DNA of 64,000 nucleotides, from the NCBI GenBank assembly GCA_964541755.1, contig CAZIRF010000004.1, forward strand, positions 1 to 64,000. The letters run 5' to 3'. The notes below the pieces were generated by a model. That model saw nothing but the letters and a program-made list of their open reading frames with translations, did not search any database and was not told the origin of the DNA. Origin of the DNA: CAZIRF01 sp964541755 (lineage in GTDB: Bacteria > Spirochaetota > Spirochaetia > Treponematales > Breznakiellaceae). Every line of letters starts with the position of its first letter. Within the stretch, counting starts at the first letter, position 1. Made by a program: the position numbers and the translations under genes. Below are positions 43,134-52,133 of the stretch, one piece after another.

Positions 43134-44498
43134 TTATTCGGCCGGCACCAGGGCCGAAATCGTATCGGTACCGACGAAGCGCCACTCTTGCTCCCCCGTC
43201 GGTCGCTCGTTCGCTCCCAGTACTATCATACCCCGATTTTTAAGTTTTTCGGAGAAGTCCTCGAATACACGGGCCTGTTCGTTTCTTCCAAGGAAAGAGA
43301 GCAAGTCACGGGCCACAATAAAATCGAGCTCGGGGAAGGGGTTCGCGTTGAGCACGTCGTGGTACTCGAAGAGGACCGAATCCCGTATGCTCTGGTCGAA
43401 CGAATAGGCCGTCTTTCCCTTGACCATGAACCCACGGCAGTACTCGGGGATATCCTCGAGTTCGAAGACCATGTTCGGGGCATTCGAAATGGCCAGGAGG
43501 TCGTTGTCATTGGCCCAGATCTTTATGTGGGCATCGGGATAGCGTTTGCGCAGGATACAGGCCAAAGACCAGGTCTCGTAGCCCTTGCCGCAGCCGGGGT
43601 TCCACACGTGAATGTTCTTCGAGGGGGTATCCGGCAAGAGGGCCATGAAAGCCTCTGCATAATCGTCGGTCCAAAACTGCTGTGAACAGGGCGAATAGAA
43701 GGTCGAGAGGAACTCTTCCGCTTCCTCAAGGTTCTTTACCTGAAGATCTGCCCCCTTGCGATTCCGGCTCCATTCGGCGAAACGGGCGGCAACCCACTCT
43801 TCATTGAGGCTGCTCGTGGCAAAGCGTTTGAGGGCGAAGAGGGATTCCTTGACGAACTGGAGTTCGGCAGCCCCTGCGCTGTAATCGGTGACGACCTCCC
43901 GTTCAACGGGGGCGTCTTCCTCGGCCGAGAGAACACTGGCAGGAGCCAGGGGGACATAGTTTGAACCGGGAAGCTCAGACATGATCTTGGACTTTTCTTC
44001 TTCGCGCTGGGCAAAGATGCGTTCAACATCGAGGATGATGTAAAGGCGCTGGGTACTCTCGACCACGCCGCGAATGTATTTGATGTTGATATCCCCAAAA
44101 ATGGGGTGTGGGGGCTGAATGGTAGAAGAATTGATTCCGACCACCTTGTCGATATTGTCGACAATGACCCCGAAGATATGATCATCCACCCGCAGAATGA
44201 GCATGCTCTCGAGACTTTCCTCGCCCTTTTTTTCGGCCGGCAAGTGAAAGAACACCCGCAAATCGATAACAGGAATGATATCACCACGCAGATTGTAGAC
44301 CCCGCGCAAGAAGGGAGCGGCATTGGGGACGAAGGTGAATTTGCCCGCCTTTGCAATCTCCTTGACATTCATGATATCGATGCCGTACTCCTTCCCGGCG
44401 AGGGAAAAAGTTACCATCTTGAAGTCGACAATATCGGTACGCTCCTTGCGTTCTTCGGGGGCGGTACCGGTGAGTGTTTGATCGGCAATGACAGCCAT
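43134..44498 (-). CDS. CheW-CheR-like fusion protein
   Basis: A 454-residue protein. Residues ~25-185 are a CheW domain (MVTFSLAGKEYGIDIMNV, LRGVYNLRGDIIPVIDLR). Residues ~220-454 resemble the CheR methyltransferase: VWNPGCGKGYETWSLACIL replaces the usual GCSTGEEPYS SAM motif, and DFIVARDLLSFLGR replaces NVLIYF. The tail may be inactive. CheW-CheR-like fusions are described in treponemes, where they are array components. AGGGGGAA precedes the ATG, and the gene follows cheA by 8 bp. A stand-alone CheW is encoded at 55 kb. Confidence 0.9.
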   Translation of the reverse strand: MAVIADQTLTGTAPEERKERTDIVDFKMVTFSLAGKEYGIDIMNVKEIAKAGKFTFVPNAAPFLRGVYNLRGDIIPVIDLRVFFHLPAEKKGEESLESMLILRVDDHIFGVIVDNIDKVVGINSSTIQPPHPIFGDINIKYIRGVVESTQRLYIILDVERIFAQREEEKSKIMSELPGSNYVPLAPASVLSAEEDAPVEREVVTDYSAGAAELQFVKESLFALKRFATSSLNEEWVAARFAEWSRNRKGADLQVKNLEEAEEFLSTFYSPCSQQFWTDDYAEAFMALLPDTPSKNIHVWNPGCGKGYETWSLACILRKRYPDAHIKIWANDNDLLAISNAPNMVFELEDIPEYCRGFMVKGKTAYSFDQSIRDSVLFEYHDVLNANPFPELDFIVARDLLSFLGRNEQARVFEDFSEKLKNRGMIVLGANERPTGEQEWRFVGTDTISALVPAE

Positions 44499-44506
44499 GC
44501 TTCCCC

Positions 44507-46930
44507 CTAGCGTATGGTCGCTTCGCGACGACGACGATCTTCCATTTCCTTCTTGAGCCCCAGCTCGAGCAATTGGCTCACGTCAATGATGAGCGATACC
44601 GAACCGTCTCCCAGTATGGATGCACCGGCAATACCCGGTGAATTGGTAAACTGGTCACGCAGCGGCTTTATGACAACGTCCTCCTCTCCAATGAGAGAAT
44701 CCACCATGAGCCCGACCTTTTTTTCGGACGTACCAACAATAACGACAAAGTTGTACTCTGTCTGCTCGGCATTGCGTATTCCGAAGAGCCGATTGAGACG
44801 CAGGAGGGAAATGACATCATTACGGACGTTGAAGACTTCATAATTGTCTATCATCATGATGTCTGTGGGTTTGATACGGTGACTCTCGATAACCGAGGTA
44901 ATCGGAATCGAGTAAATCTCGCTGCCAACCCGCACCAAAAGGCCCTGGATAATGGCCAGCGTAAGCGGCAATTTGATGGTGAACTTGGTCCCCACGCCCC
45001 GCTCGCTGGACACCGTAACGGTTCCATTGAGCTTTTCTATCTGGCGGCGCACCACGTCGAGCCCCACCCCGCGCCCGGAGATATTGGTGATGGTCTCGGC
45101 CGTGGAAAAGCCCGGTTCAAAGATGAGGTTGAAGGCCTCGACATCGGTAAGGGCCTTGTTGGGGTGAACGAGGCCGCGCTCTACGGCACGGGCCTTTACC
45201 GCCTCGACATCGATCCCCTTGCCGTCATCCTTTACCTCGATAATGATCATGTTGCCTTCGTTGGAGGCCTTGAGAAGTATGGTCCCGTCGGGGTCCTTGC
45301 CGGCTTCCGCACGATCTTCGGGCGATTCGATACCGTGGTCGACCGAGTTGCGCACCGAGTGCATGATGGGATCGAGGAGATCCTCGATAACCGATTTGTC
45401 CAGCTCGGTATCCTCTCCCTCAATTACGAGGTTGACGTGCTTGTTGAGGTTTTTCGAGAGGTCACGCACAAGGCGGGGGAAACGACTGAATATTTGGCTG
45501 ATGGGCACCATGCGAATGCGCATGACGCCTTCTTGAAGCTCGCCGGTTATGCGCCCGAGATTCTGTGCGGTCGAGCGGAACTTGGCCACATTGACCTTGA
45601 GCGAGGACTCGAAGGGATCGAAAAGGTTGAAGATATCCCCGTAGCGGGCGTTGATTTCCTTGCGCACATCCTTGATTGAGGCACCCTTCGAAACGCTCTC
45701 GATGAAGTCGGGAAGGACGTCGAAGAGATCCTTTACCTTCTCGCGGAAAGTCGATTCGGCACCCTGCAGCTGGTTGAGGAGGTCTGCAAACTGGGTGGAC
45801 ACTTGGTTGAAGGTGGCCTTGGTGATAACCGTCTCCGACACGAGGTTGAGGAGGTTATCGATACGCTTGGAGTCAACCCGCAGGATTGAGCCGGCATCGC
45901 GGCCGGCCTTCTTGGCCTCGTTCTCCTTGTGGGCCTTGGCGGCCTCGTCCTCTTCACTTGCCTCGTGGAGGGCCTCGTTCAAGGCCTCCAGGTTAGCGGG
46001 AGCGCCGTTCCCGGCAGTGGCGGAAGCAGCGGGAGAAGGCGCTGAGGGCGTCTTGGGAGCTGCAGCAGCCGACGCTTTGGGAGGAGCGGCAACGGGAGCT
46101 GCCGCCGCAGTCTTGGTAACAGGCGCCTCGACAGGGGCATCAAGCGGCGATATATCCGCATCCAGGACAACATCCGGAATAATGACCAGGCGTCGCAGGT
46201 CTGCCACCGGCCGGGTGCTGGCAATGTAATACTCGACTTGAGCGTAATAAGTATCCTCGTAGAGGAGCTCGAAATCCGGGATGGTTTTGAGTATGGACCC
46301 CGCTTCCTTGAGGGAGGCATACACCTGGATACCCCCGACAGTATTCATGAGATTGTCTTCGTTGAAACGCGCGATCACCCGATAGACGGTGCTCCCGTGG
46401 GGAGCCGCCTGCTTGAGTTCAAGGACATCATACTCCGACAAGCCGGCCGTAGCACCGCCACTCTTTGGAGTTGCCTGCTTCTTTGGGGCCACCACGGGCA
46501 TGGACGCCTTGGAGGCCGCCTTGGAGGCCGCCGCTGAGGGCAAGAGGGCCGACAGGCGGCCTTCCACTCCGGAGATATCCCCTTCGTGGACCAAGCCTTC
46601 CATCCGGGCCTGAAGCATGGCCTTGATGATGTCTATGGCCGCCAGAAGTATGTCCACAACCGATTCGTCGACCTGCAGGAGGTCGGAACGAATGGCATCA
46701 AAGACGTCTTCGACGAGATGGGTGAAATGGGCCAACTCCCCCATCTCGACGGTAGCGGCCCCACCCTTGAGGGTGTGCGCAGCCCTGAATATCTCGTCCA
46801 CCGCATCACGGTTTCCCGCTTCGGCTTCGAGGACGAGGATATTCTGCTCAAGGCTGTCAACCTGGGACTGGGCCTCGCTGAAGAAATCCTTCAACAGCTC
46901 TTCATTATTAGGATCAAGATAGTCGCTCAT
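44507..46930 (-). CDS. cheA: Chemotaxis histidine kinase CheA
   Basis: An 807-residue CheA. P1 contains the phosphorylatable His52 (AAHTLKGGA). A P2-like region (about 170-270) and an Ala/Pro-rich linker (about 280-330) follow, then P3 dimerisation, the P4 kinase domain (IMHSVRNSVDHGIE, KDDGKGID, SGRGVGLDVVR) and a C-terminal P5 CheW-like domain. It phosphorylates CheY. The ATG at 46930 is chosen to match the conserved MSDYLDPN start; no Shine-Dalgarno is evident. It heads the che operon and is divergent from the barrel genes. Confidence 0.96.
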   Translation of the reverse strand: MSDYLDPNNEELLKDFFSEAQSQVDSLEQNILVLEAEAGNRDAVDEIFRAAHTLKGGAATVEMGELAHFTHLVEDVFDAIRSDLLQVDESVVDILLAAIDIIKAMLQARMEGLVHEGDISGVEGRLSALLPSAAASKAASKASMPVVAPKKQATPKSGGATAGLSEYDVLELKQAAPHGSTVYRVIARFNEDNLMNTVGGIQVYASLKEAGSILKTIPDFELLYEDTYYAQVEYYIASTRPVADLRRLVIIPDVVLDADISPLDAPVEAPVTKTAAAAPVAAPPKASAAAAPKTPSAPSPAASATAGNGAPANLEALNEALHEASEEDEAAKAHKENEAKKAGRDAGSILRVDSKRIDNLLNLVSETVITKATFNQVSTQFADLLNQLQGAESTFREKVKDLFDVLPDFIESVSKGASIKDVRKEINARYGDIFNLFDPFESSLKVNVAKFRSTAQNLGRITGELQEGVMRIRMVPISQIFSRFPRLVRDLSKNLNKHVNLVIEGEDTELDKSVIEDLLDPIMHSVRNSVDHGIESPEDRAEAGKDPDGTILLKASNEGNMIIIEVKDDGKGIDVEAVKARAVERGLVHPNKALTDVEAFNLIFEPGFSTAETITNISGRGVGLDVVRRQIEKLNGTVTVSSERGVGTKFTIKLPLTLAIIQGLLVRVGSEIYSIPITSVIESHRIKPTDIMMIDNYEVFNVRNDVISLLRLNRLFGIRNAEQTEYNFVVIVGTSEKKVGLMVDSLIGEEDVVIKPLRDQFTNSPGIAGASILGDGSVSLIIDVSQLLELGLKKEMEDRRRREATIR

Positions 46931-47020
46931 TTCGATAGTAATGTTTATACACAATCAAGCTTCCGTCAAGTCCGGACACCTTTTTTCCCCAAGTGGCTGG
47001 AAGGGGTCGAGTTCACGGGG

Positions 47021-47047
47021 TATAGTATGAAGGAATACTGCCGATAA
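47021..47047 (+). promoter_or_regulatory. Sigma-28 (FliA) promoter of outer-membrane gene pair
   Basis: TATAGTAT (47021-47028), exactly 11 bp, then GCCGATAA (47040-47047). The enteric sigma-28 consensus is TAAAGTTT-N11-GCCGATAA, so the -10 is 8/8 and the -35 is 6/8. The ATG is at 47066 with GGGAG in between. FliA is encoded in this window. Confidence 0.75.
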
Positions 47048-47065
47048 TTACGGACAGGGAGCACT

Positions 47066-48298
47066 ATGAATATGGAAAACAACCGAAATATACTCTCGCG
47101 ACACCGCCCCGCGAATAAAAAGACGGCATTTTGGACTGCCGGTCTTCTCGCCATGGCTGTCGCCCTGCCCGTTTCCGCCCTCGATGTACGCATACCACAA
47201 CTGGAACTTTCCACCGTGGGAGCCTCCACCGAAGACTCTTTCGCCCTCTCTTCGAGCGCCATTGCGCGCATCGCCTTTACCGGCGGCCCCAAATTCGGGG
47301 GAACGATAGAACTGGGAGCGAGCGCAGATCAACTGGAAGATTATCTGCGGGAGGGCACACCACTGCCCCTGTCCATGGGCCTTTTATCCTTTACCGCCTA
47401 CCGGCTGGGGAATCTTCCCCTGGACATCAGCTGGTTTCTGGGGGCCGGGGATGCCTTCTGTAATGGCGACAGCTTCTCGACTTGGTTCGAAGACGCCCCT
47501 GCCGGCAGTGATTACCGCGGCATCCAGTACTTCCCGAACGGCATAAACGGGGACAGCACACTTCAATACGACGGTATACACCGTACGAGTGGCACCGGTC
47601 TTCGTGTCGCCCTCAATCACAGCCGCAGCACGCTTACCGCCTTCTATTTATACCAGGACATGGACCTCGCCAGGGCAGAGAACGACGGCGATGGCGAAAT
47701 CGGTACCATTGACGACCTCATCATGAACTCCGGCTTCTGGTCGGGAGATATCCGCTTCCTGTATAACAGCAACAACGTCAAATTCGAGGCCTTTACTGGA
47801 GTAAGCTTCCCCATGGCCGGCGCCGGGACTTGGCGTGGAGGCCTCCTCGCCTTCATCTCGACCGGAACCGGGGCAGACTTCCTCTTGCAGGCAGGTATCC
47901 CGCGCTGGAACAGCAATGTGGCAATCGACATCGACAATTTCTTCTTCCTCTTCGAGCCCCGCATTGCCATGGGGCCGACCTCTTTGCACATCACCCTCTT
48001 CTATCACCCCTATTGGTACCGCCAACAGGTGACCGGTGACCAGGCCGCGACCGACCTCAACCTGCGTTTCACCATCGGGGGCATACAGCGCTCCCTCATG
48101 GAGGGGGGACTGGAGACGACAATACTCTTCCGCGGCCAGAGCGGCGGCGAAGGACCTATCGGCATATCGATCAATCCCTTCTTCAGCTTCCTGCACAGCG
48201 GGGTGCGCTGGGACCTCAAGGCCATGGTTGACCCCTTTATGTTCTCGGACATCACAAAGGTGCTGAGCGCCTATGTGGGCGTACGGACGGCCTTCTGA
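47066..48298 (+). CDS. Predicted outer-membrane beta-barrel protein
   Basis: A 410-residue exported protein. A signal peptide ends near LPVSALD; the rest shows alternating polar/hydrophobic strands with many aromatic residues and ends in a C-terminal phenylalanine (VGVRTAF), typical of outer-membrane barrels. There are no transmembrane helices. It has its own GGGAG site and a sigma-28-like promoter. The stop overlaps the next barrel gene by 1 nt, so the two are probably made together. Possibly a porin or a sheath-associated component; unrecognised family. Confidence 0.7.
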   Translation: MNMENNRNILSRHRPANKKTAFWTAGLLAMAVALPVSALDVRIPQLELSTVGASTEDSFALSSSAIARIAFTGGPKFGGTIELGASADQLEDYLREGTPLPLSMGLLSFTAYRLGNLPLDISWFLGAGDAFCNGDSFSTWFEDAPAGSDYRGIQYFPNGINGDSTLQYDGIHRTSGTGLRVALNHSRSTLTAFYLYQDMDLARAENDGDGEIGTIDDLIMNSGFWSGDIRFLYNSNNVKFEAFTGVSFPMAGAGTWRGGLLAFISTGTGADFLLQAGIPRWNSNVAIDIDNFFFLFEPRIAMGPTSLHITLFYHPYWYRQQVTGDQAATDLNLRFTIGGIQRSLMEGGLETTILFRGQSGGEGPIGISINPFFSFLHSGVRWDLKAMVDPFMFSDITKVLSAYVGVRTAF

Positions 48299-49197
48299 TG
48301 AAACGGATTTTTTGCCTCCTGGCACTTGGCGCTGGCATTGCCATCAGTCTGTATTCCCTCGAAATTGACAGCGAGATGGGCTGGGACAATGCCCGTTTCG
48401 ACAGAGACAGGACGACCAGCTTGGCCAGTGACGAGGCCTTTGTTCCGCAAGGGGCCCTCTATTGGTCGATTGATCTCAAGGAAAATGTGGGAGAAAACTT
48501 TCGCATACGCTTTGGCTACGACCGGGGAGCCCTGCTTCGCGACCGCATCGAGACGGCCTTCGGAGTGGAGTATGACATCTTCAGTGTCTACGCGGGCCCC
48601 TTTTTCGCCCCCTTCGTAAGCCCGGAGAAACCCCTCGGATCGGGCCTGACGACCGAGCTCAAGTTGCGCCTGCCCGGCATTCTCTTTGTATCCCTGCGCA
48701 ACGACACGTCATTGGGGTCGGGACTCACCCTTACCGGGGATTTCTATCAAGCCAATTCCGTTCTGGAAGCGGGATTCTGGGTACCGAATGTCATAATTTC
48801 CGCCAGGGTAAGCCTGGAAGAGTTCATTGACAAACTGAACGCAAGCGACATTGCAAACGATAGGCGCATACGCTACGAATTTGTCACAAACTTCCATAAA
48901 AAGAATGTTCCCTATACCATCGAACTTCGACTGGGCTACCAGGAATCGTCCCGCTCCTTGAGTATTGCCGGTGTGGAAAGTGCAGACATCCTCCACACCC
49001 TCCTCACCGCCCTCAAGCTGAGCGCACAGGTACACCGCAAGGCACAAGTGCACCTGGGAGGGGAGTTCTACCCGGTTACGTGGACGAATGGGGGCATGCT
49101 CCCGCCAGCCGCATCCACACCGCTCTTTACTGTTTCCGGGGGGCTCCAGCTCTCCCTGCCCAGCATTGTAAAGCAATCGGCCACTAGGGCCGATTGA
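48298..49197 (+). CDS. Predicted outer-membrane beta-barrel protein, second of pair
   Basis: A 299-residue exported protein. A signal peptide ends near ISLYSLE, followed by amphipathic beta-type sequence (for example FRIRFGYDRGALLRDRIE and FEYDIFSVYAGPFF-like segments). It lacks a terminal aromatic residue, ending KQSATRAD. The ATG overlaps the upstream stop (TGATG). No known family is recognised. It presumably shares the sigma-28 promoter of the first gene. Confidence 0.65.
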   Translation: MKRIFCLLALGAGIAISLYSLEIDSEMGWDNARFDRDRTTSLASDEAFVPQGALYWSIDLKENVGENFRIRFGYDRGALLRDRIETAFGVEYDIFSVYAGPFFAPFVSPEKPLGSGLTTELKLRLPGILFVSLRNDTSLGSGLTLTGDFYQANSVLEAGFWVPNVIISARVSLEEFIDKLNASDIANDRRIRYEFVTNFHKKNVPYTIELRLGYQESSRSLSIAGVESADILHTLLTALKLSAQVHRKAQVHLGGEFYPVTWTNGGMLPPAASTPLFTVSGGLQLSLPSIVKQSATRAD

Positions 49198-49216
49198 GGT
49201 AAAACACCCGAATTTC

Positions 49217-50914
49217 CTAGGAAATACGCCGGATATCGGGGCCATCCGGCCCCGGCGAGACCACCCAGCGGCCCGGATCGGGCTGCGCTTCGGCAGCCCA
49301 GGCCTCGAGGTCGAGGGCCTCCTCGCTTGAGACTTCTTCTAAATCGTACTGTGTATCGATACGCGTCTCGAGACCCTCTGCCAAGGCGCGGGCGCAGGCC
49401 CCGTGGAAACGGACCAGGTCCCAAACGGCCGGAAGGATCCAGTCGAGTTTGGCTTGGGTATAGACTTCGTCTATCCAGGCGAGCTGGAGCCGTTCGATGG
49501 CCACCGGGTCGGCCGTTTCGGGACTGCCGAACCCGGCAGCACGCGGCGCCGTATCGAGAGCCGAGCCGACAAAACGCGCGAAGCCCTCGAGGAAGGCGAC
49601 CGGTTTTAGACCCAAAGGATTGAGTATCTGGAGGAACCAGGGGACGGCCCGCCCCTTGTTGTAAAAGACATCCACCGCCTTCGATAAAAGGGCGGCGGAG
49701 GCGAGGTCCGCCGGCGAAAAGCCGCGGGTCGAACGAAGCAGATAGGGGGGCTCTGAATCGGCCTCGAGGCCCAGTTCGGCGGCCTGTTCGTGAAGGGCCG
49801 TCCCGGGCAGAAGGGCCAGGGGGAAGATGTCGAGGTTGTTGGGCCAGAGGCCAAGGGCCCAGTCCACGCTCTTGCGAAAGCCCGCGAGGCTGTCTTCGGG
49901 GAGGCCGTACATGAGATCGAGGCCGAATATGCAGCCCTCCTCGTTGAGCAGGGCGATCTTCGAGGCGAAGGGCCCGGCCTTGAAGGGCCGGTTGATGGCA
50001 GCGCAGACCGCCTCGCTTGCGCTCTGAAGGCCTATTTGCAGGGAGGCCCCCAGGCGGGCGAAACGGCGGGCCTGGGCGCGGGTGAGCTGTTCTGCGCGCA
50101 CCTCGAAGTGCCAGTGTATGGGCGTGGCGCCGGGCTTTGCTGCCTGCGCAAGGAGCTGGTCGAGAATGCGTATGGCCCGCTCGCCGTCTGCATTAAAAGA
50201 AGGATCGAGGACAAAGACCGATGATACTCCCGAGGAAGCGATGAGCTCGAGTTCCGCGGCGAGGCGCTCGTCGGGCAGACGGCGCAGGCGCCGCGTCCCC
50301 CGCGACTCGTAGCAGTATGAACAGGCCCAGGGGCAGCCGCGGGCGAGCTCCCAGAGGATACAGTCGCGCCCGGCCATGTCGAGGCTGCCATCGAGCCAGG
50401 GCGAGACGAGTTCGCCACCGTCGAGGGGGGCCGGGGAGAGTATGGCCGGGATGGGCTGTGCCCCCCCGCCGGGGGAAGCGCTTTCTTCGCCCGCCATCCA
50501 GGCGGCAAGATCACCGGCAGCACCCTCCCCTTCGCCACGCACGACAAGATCGAAGGGGCCGCCGCCGTCAATACCTTCATAAGCCTGCAGGGCGAGCCCC
50601 TGCGGCCGGGCACTCGCATCGGGGCCGCCGCAAAAGAGGCGCAGGGCCGGGCGCATCTCGCGAAGGAGCTGCGCGAGAGCGATCGAGGCTTTCCGGTTCC
50701 ACAGGTAGAGGGAGATACCCAAAATATCCGGCTTGTCTTCCAGAATGCGCGCGGCGAGGCGTTCGAGGGGCTCTTCGGGCCAGGCCTCGACCAGACGAGC
50801 GCGGGGCCCCCCTGCACGGGCGAGGGCTGCGGCGACACAGGCGGCTCCCAGGGGGAGGGCTTCGTCTGAGTGGGCGGCGTGAATGAGCAGAAGGGATACA
50901 CGGGGGGATGCCAT
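49217..50914 (-). CDS. B12-binding radical SAM protein
   Basis: About 565 residues. An N-terminal cobalamin-binding-like Rossmann region (LPLGAACVAAAL, DILGISLYLWN, FCGGPDASARP) precedes a radical SAM domain with the CxxxCxxC cluster motif in RGCPWACSYCYESRG, and a C-terminal DUF4080-like helical region. The class methylates or rearranges diverse substrates; none is evident here. The frame extends far upstream, but conserved sequence starts at the ATG at 50914. No strong Shine-Dalgarno. It is divergent from dgkA, 84 bp away. Confidence 0.82.
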   Translation of the reverse strand: MASPRVSLLLIHAAHSDEALPLGAACVAAALARAGGPRARLVEAWPEEPLERLAARILEDKPDILGISLYLWNRKASIALAQLLREMRPALRLFCGGPDASARPQGLALQAYEGIDGGGPFDLVVRGEGEGAAGDLAAWMAGEESASPGGGAQPIPAILSPAPLDGGELVSPWLDGSLDMAGRDCILWELARGCPWACSYCYESRGTRRLRRLPDERLAAELELIASSGVSSVFVLDPSFNADGERAIRILDQLLAQAAKPGATPIHWHFEVRAEQLTRAQARRFARLGASLQIGLQSASEAVCAAINRPFKAGPFASKIALLNEEGCIFGLDLMYGLPEDSLAGFRKSVDWALGLWPNNLDIFPLALLPGTALHEQAAELGLEADSEPPYLLRSTRGFSPADLASAALLSKAVDVFYNKGRAVPWFLQILNPLGLKPVAFLEGFARFVGSALDTAPRAAGFGSPETADPVAIERLQLAWIDEVYTQAKLDWILPAVWDLVRFHGACARALAEGLETRIDTQYDLEEVSSEEALDLEAWAAEAQPDPGRWVVSPGPDGPDIRRIS

Positions 50915-50960
50915 GGAGACATTCTGCCACAGGGACGGCACGCGCAGGAAGCCCCGGGGC

Positions 50961-50989
50961 TGGACAGAGCCATCAAGAGGACGTACCAT
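50961..50989 (+). promoter_or_regulatory. dgkA promoter with near-leaderless spacing
   Basis: -35 TGGACA (50961-50966), 17-bp spacer, -10 TACCAT (50984-50989), then 9 nt to the ATG at 50999. No Shine-Dalgarno is visible. Confidence 0.5.
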
Positions 50990-50998
50990 CAAAAGACA

Positions 50999-51457
50999 AT
51001 GCTCAGACACCTCAAGGCCCGTGTATTCAACTGGGCAATACGCATGCTCGGGACGACGACGAGCGCCGGGGGCCGCCCCGGCAAGAACAAAACATTCACC
51101 CGCAGCCTCAAAAACGCCTTCTGCGGCATCCTCTTCACCTTCCTCAACGAAAGGAACTTTCGCTTCGAATGCCTCATCGCCGTATTGGCCCTGGCCGCCG
51201 GCCTCATCCTGCAGATAGAGCGCCTGGAGTGGGCCCTCATCATCACCCATATCTTTCTCGTTCTCGCCCTCGAAATGAAGAACACCTCCCTCGAGCTCAC
51301 CACCGATATCGCGGCCAAGGACTACGACTACAACGCCAAGGGCAGCAAGGACGCCTCCTCCGGGGCCGTCTTCCTCGCCTCCATAAGCGCGGCAATCAAC
51401 GGACTGGTCATTTTTGTCCCGAAACTCGCCGCCCTCTGGGCGCGCATTGTGTCATAA
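50999..51457 (+). CDS. dgkA: Diacylglycerol/undecaprenol kinase family protein
   Basis: A 152-residue membrane protein with three hydrophobic segments (about 46-62, 66-84, 122-145). The family core reads LALEMKNTSLELTTD and KGSKDASSGAVFLA, matching the DgkA/UdpK active site with its catalytic glutamate. It phosphorylates diacylglycerol or undecaprenol for lipid carrier recycling; which one is not certain. The ATG at 50999 begins a basic N-terminus. An 8-bp stem (51470-51477/51500-51507) downstream may be a weak terminator. Confidence 0.88.
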   Translation: MLRHLKARVFNWAIRMLGTTTSAGGRPGKNKTFTRSLKNAFCGILFTFLNERNFRFECLIAVLALAAGLILQIERLEWALIITHIFLVLALEMKNTSLELTTDIAAKDYDYNAKGSKDASSGAVFLASISAAINGLVIFVPKLAALWARIVS

Positions 51458-51615
51458 CGACACAGATACGCGGGTCATTTTGAGCCTGATGTTTCGCTTT
51501 GACCCGCCACTTTGCCATACCCGATAAACAGCCGCCCCTTGCGCGGCAGCCAACTATCAGCCTATATCTATACAAAGCAAACACATACACTTTTTTCACT
51601 TATTTTAACCATACT

Positions 51616-51631
51616 TGGCATGCCTCTTGCT
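51616..51631 (+). promoter_or_regulatory. Sigma-54 promoter of the hsp20 operon
   Basis: TGGCATG-N4-TTGCT, with GG (51617-51618) and GC (51629-51630) exactly 10 bp apart. This fits the sigma-54 consensus TGGCACG-N4-TTGCW with one mismatch. No sigma-70 -35/-10 pair with acceptable spacing overlaps it. No sigma-54 activator gene is in the window. Confidence 0.65.
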
Positions 51632-51690
51632 TATATATTGGTGTCGGCCGAAAGGCCCCAAATGAACACCACTACCGCAAGGAGGACGAT

Positions 51691-52122
51691 ATGAACCTGA
51701 TGCTTCGAAACAGAGACGTTGCCATGGATGCCTTCGAGGAACTCTCCCGCTTCTTCGACCTGGGCTGGGACAATGCGGGTCTCTATGACCACGCCATGTC
51801 TCCCACGGTCGATCTCGTGGAGACCGAAGACGGCTACACCCTTATGGCGGATCTGCCCGGGGTGGACAAGAAAGACCTCGAACTGAGCGTCGAGAACAAT
51901 GTCCTTACCATCAAGGGCGAGAAGAAGACCGGGACGGAGGAAAAGAAGGAAAAACGCTTCTTCCGCCGCGAAACCTGGGCCGGGAGCTTCCGCCGGACCA
52001 TTTCCCTGCCGGCTGCCGCCGATTCGACGAACGTGAACGCCCAGCTCAAAAACGGGGTACTCACGGTAACAATTGGCAAGCGCGAGGAACTCAAGCCCCG
52101 CCAGATCCCGGTAAAGGCATAA
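51691..52122 (+). CDS. hsp20: Small heat-shock protein Hsp20 (first of pair)
   Basis: A 143-residue alpha-crystallin protein. Residues ~35-140 form the crystallin domain (LMADLPGVDKKDLELSVE, LKNGVLTVTIGK), with a C-terminal I-x-V anchor (IPVKA). It prevents aggregation of unfolded proteins. AAGGAGG lies upstream of the ATG at 51691. It is the first gene of a two-hsp20 operon; IbpA/IbpB-like hetero-oligomers are a known parallel. Confidence 0.95.
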   Translation: MNLMLRNRDVAMDAFEELSRFFDLGWDNAGLYDHAMSPTVDLVETEDGYTLMADLPGVDKKDLELSVENNVLTIKGEKKTGTEEKKEKRFFRRETWAGSFRRTISLPAAADSTNVNAQLKNGVLTVTIGKREELKPRQIPVKA

Positions 52123-52133
52123 AGGAGGACGGT

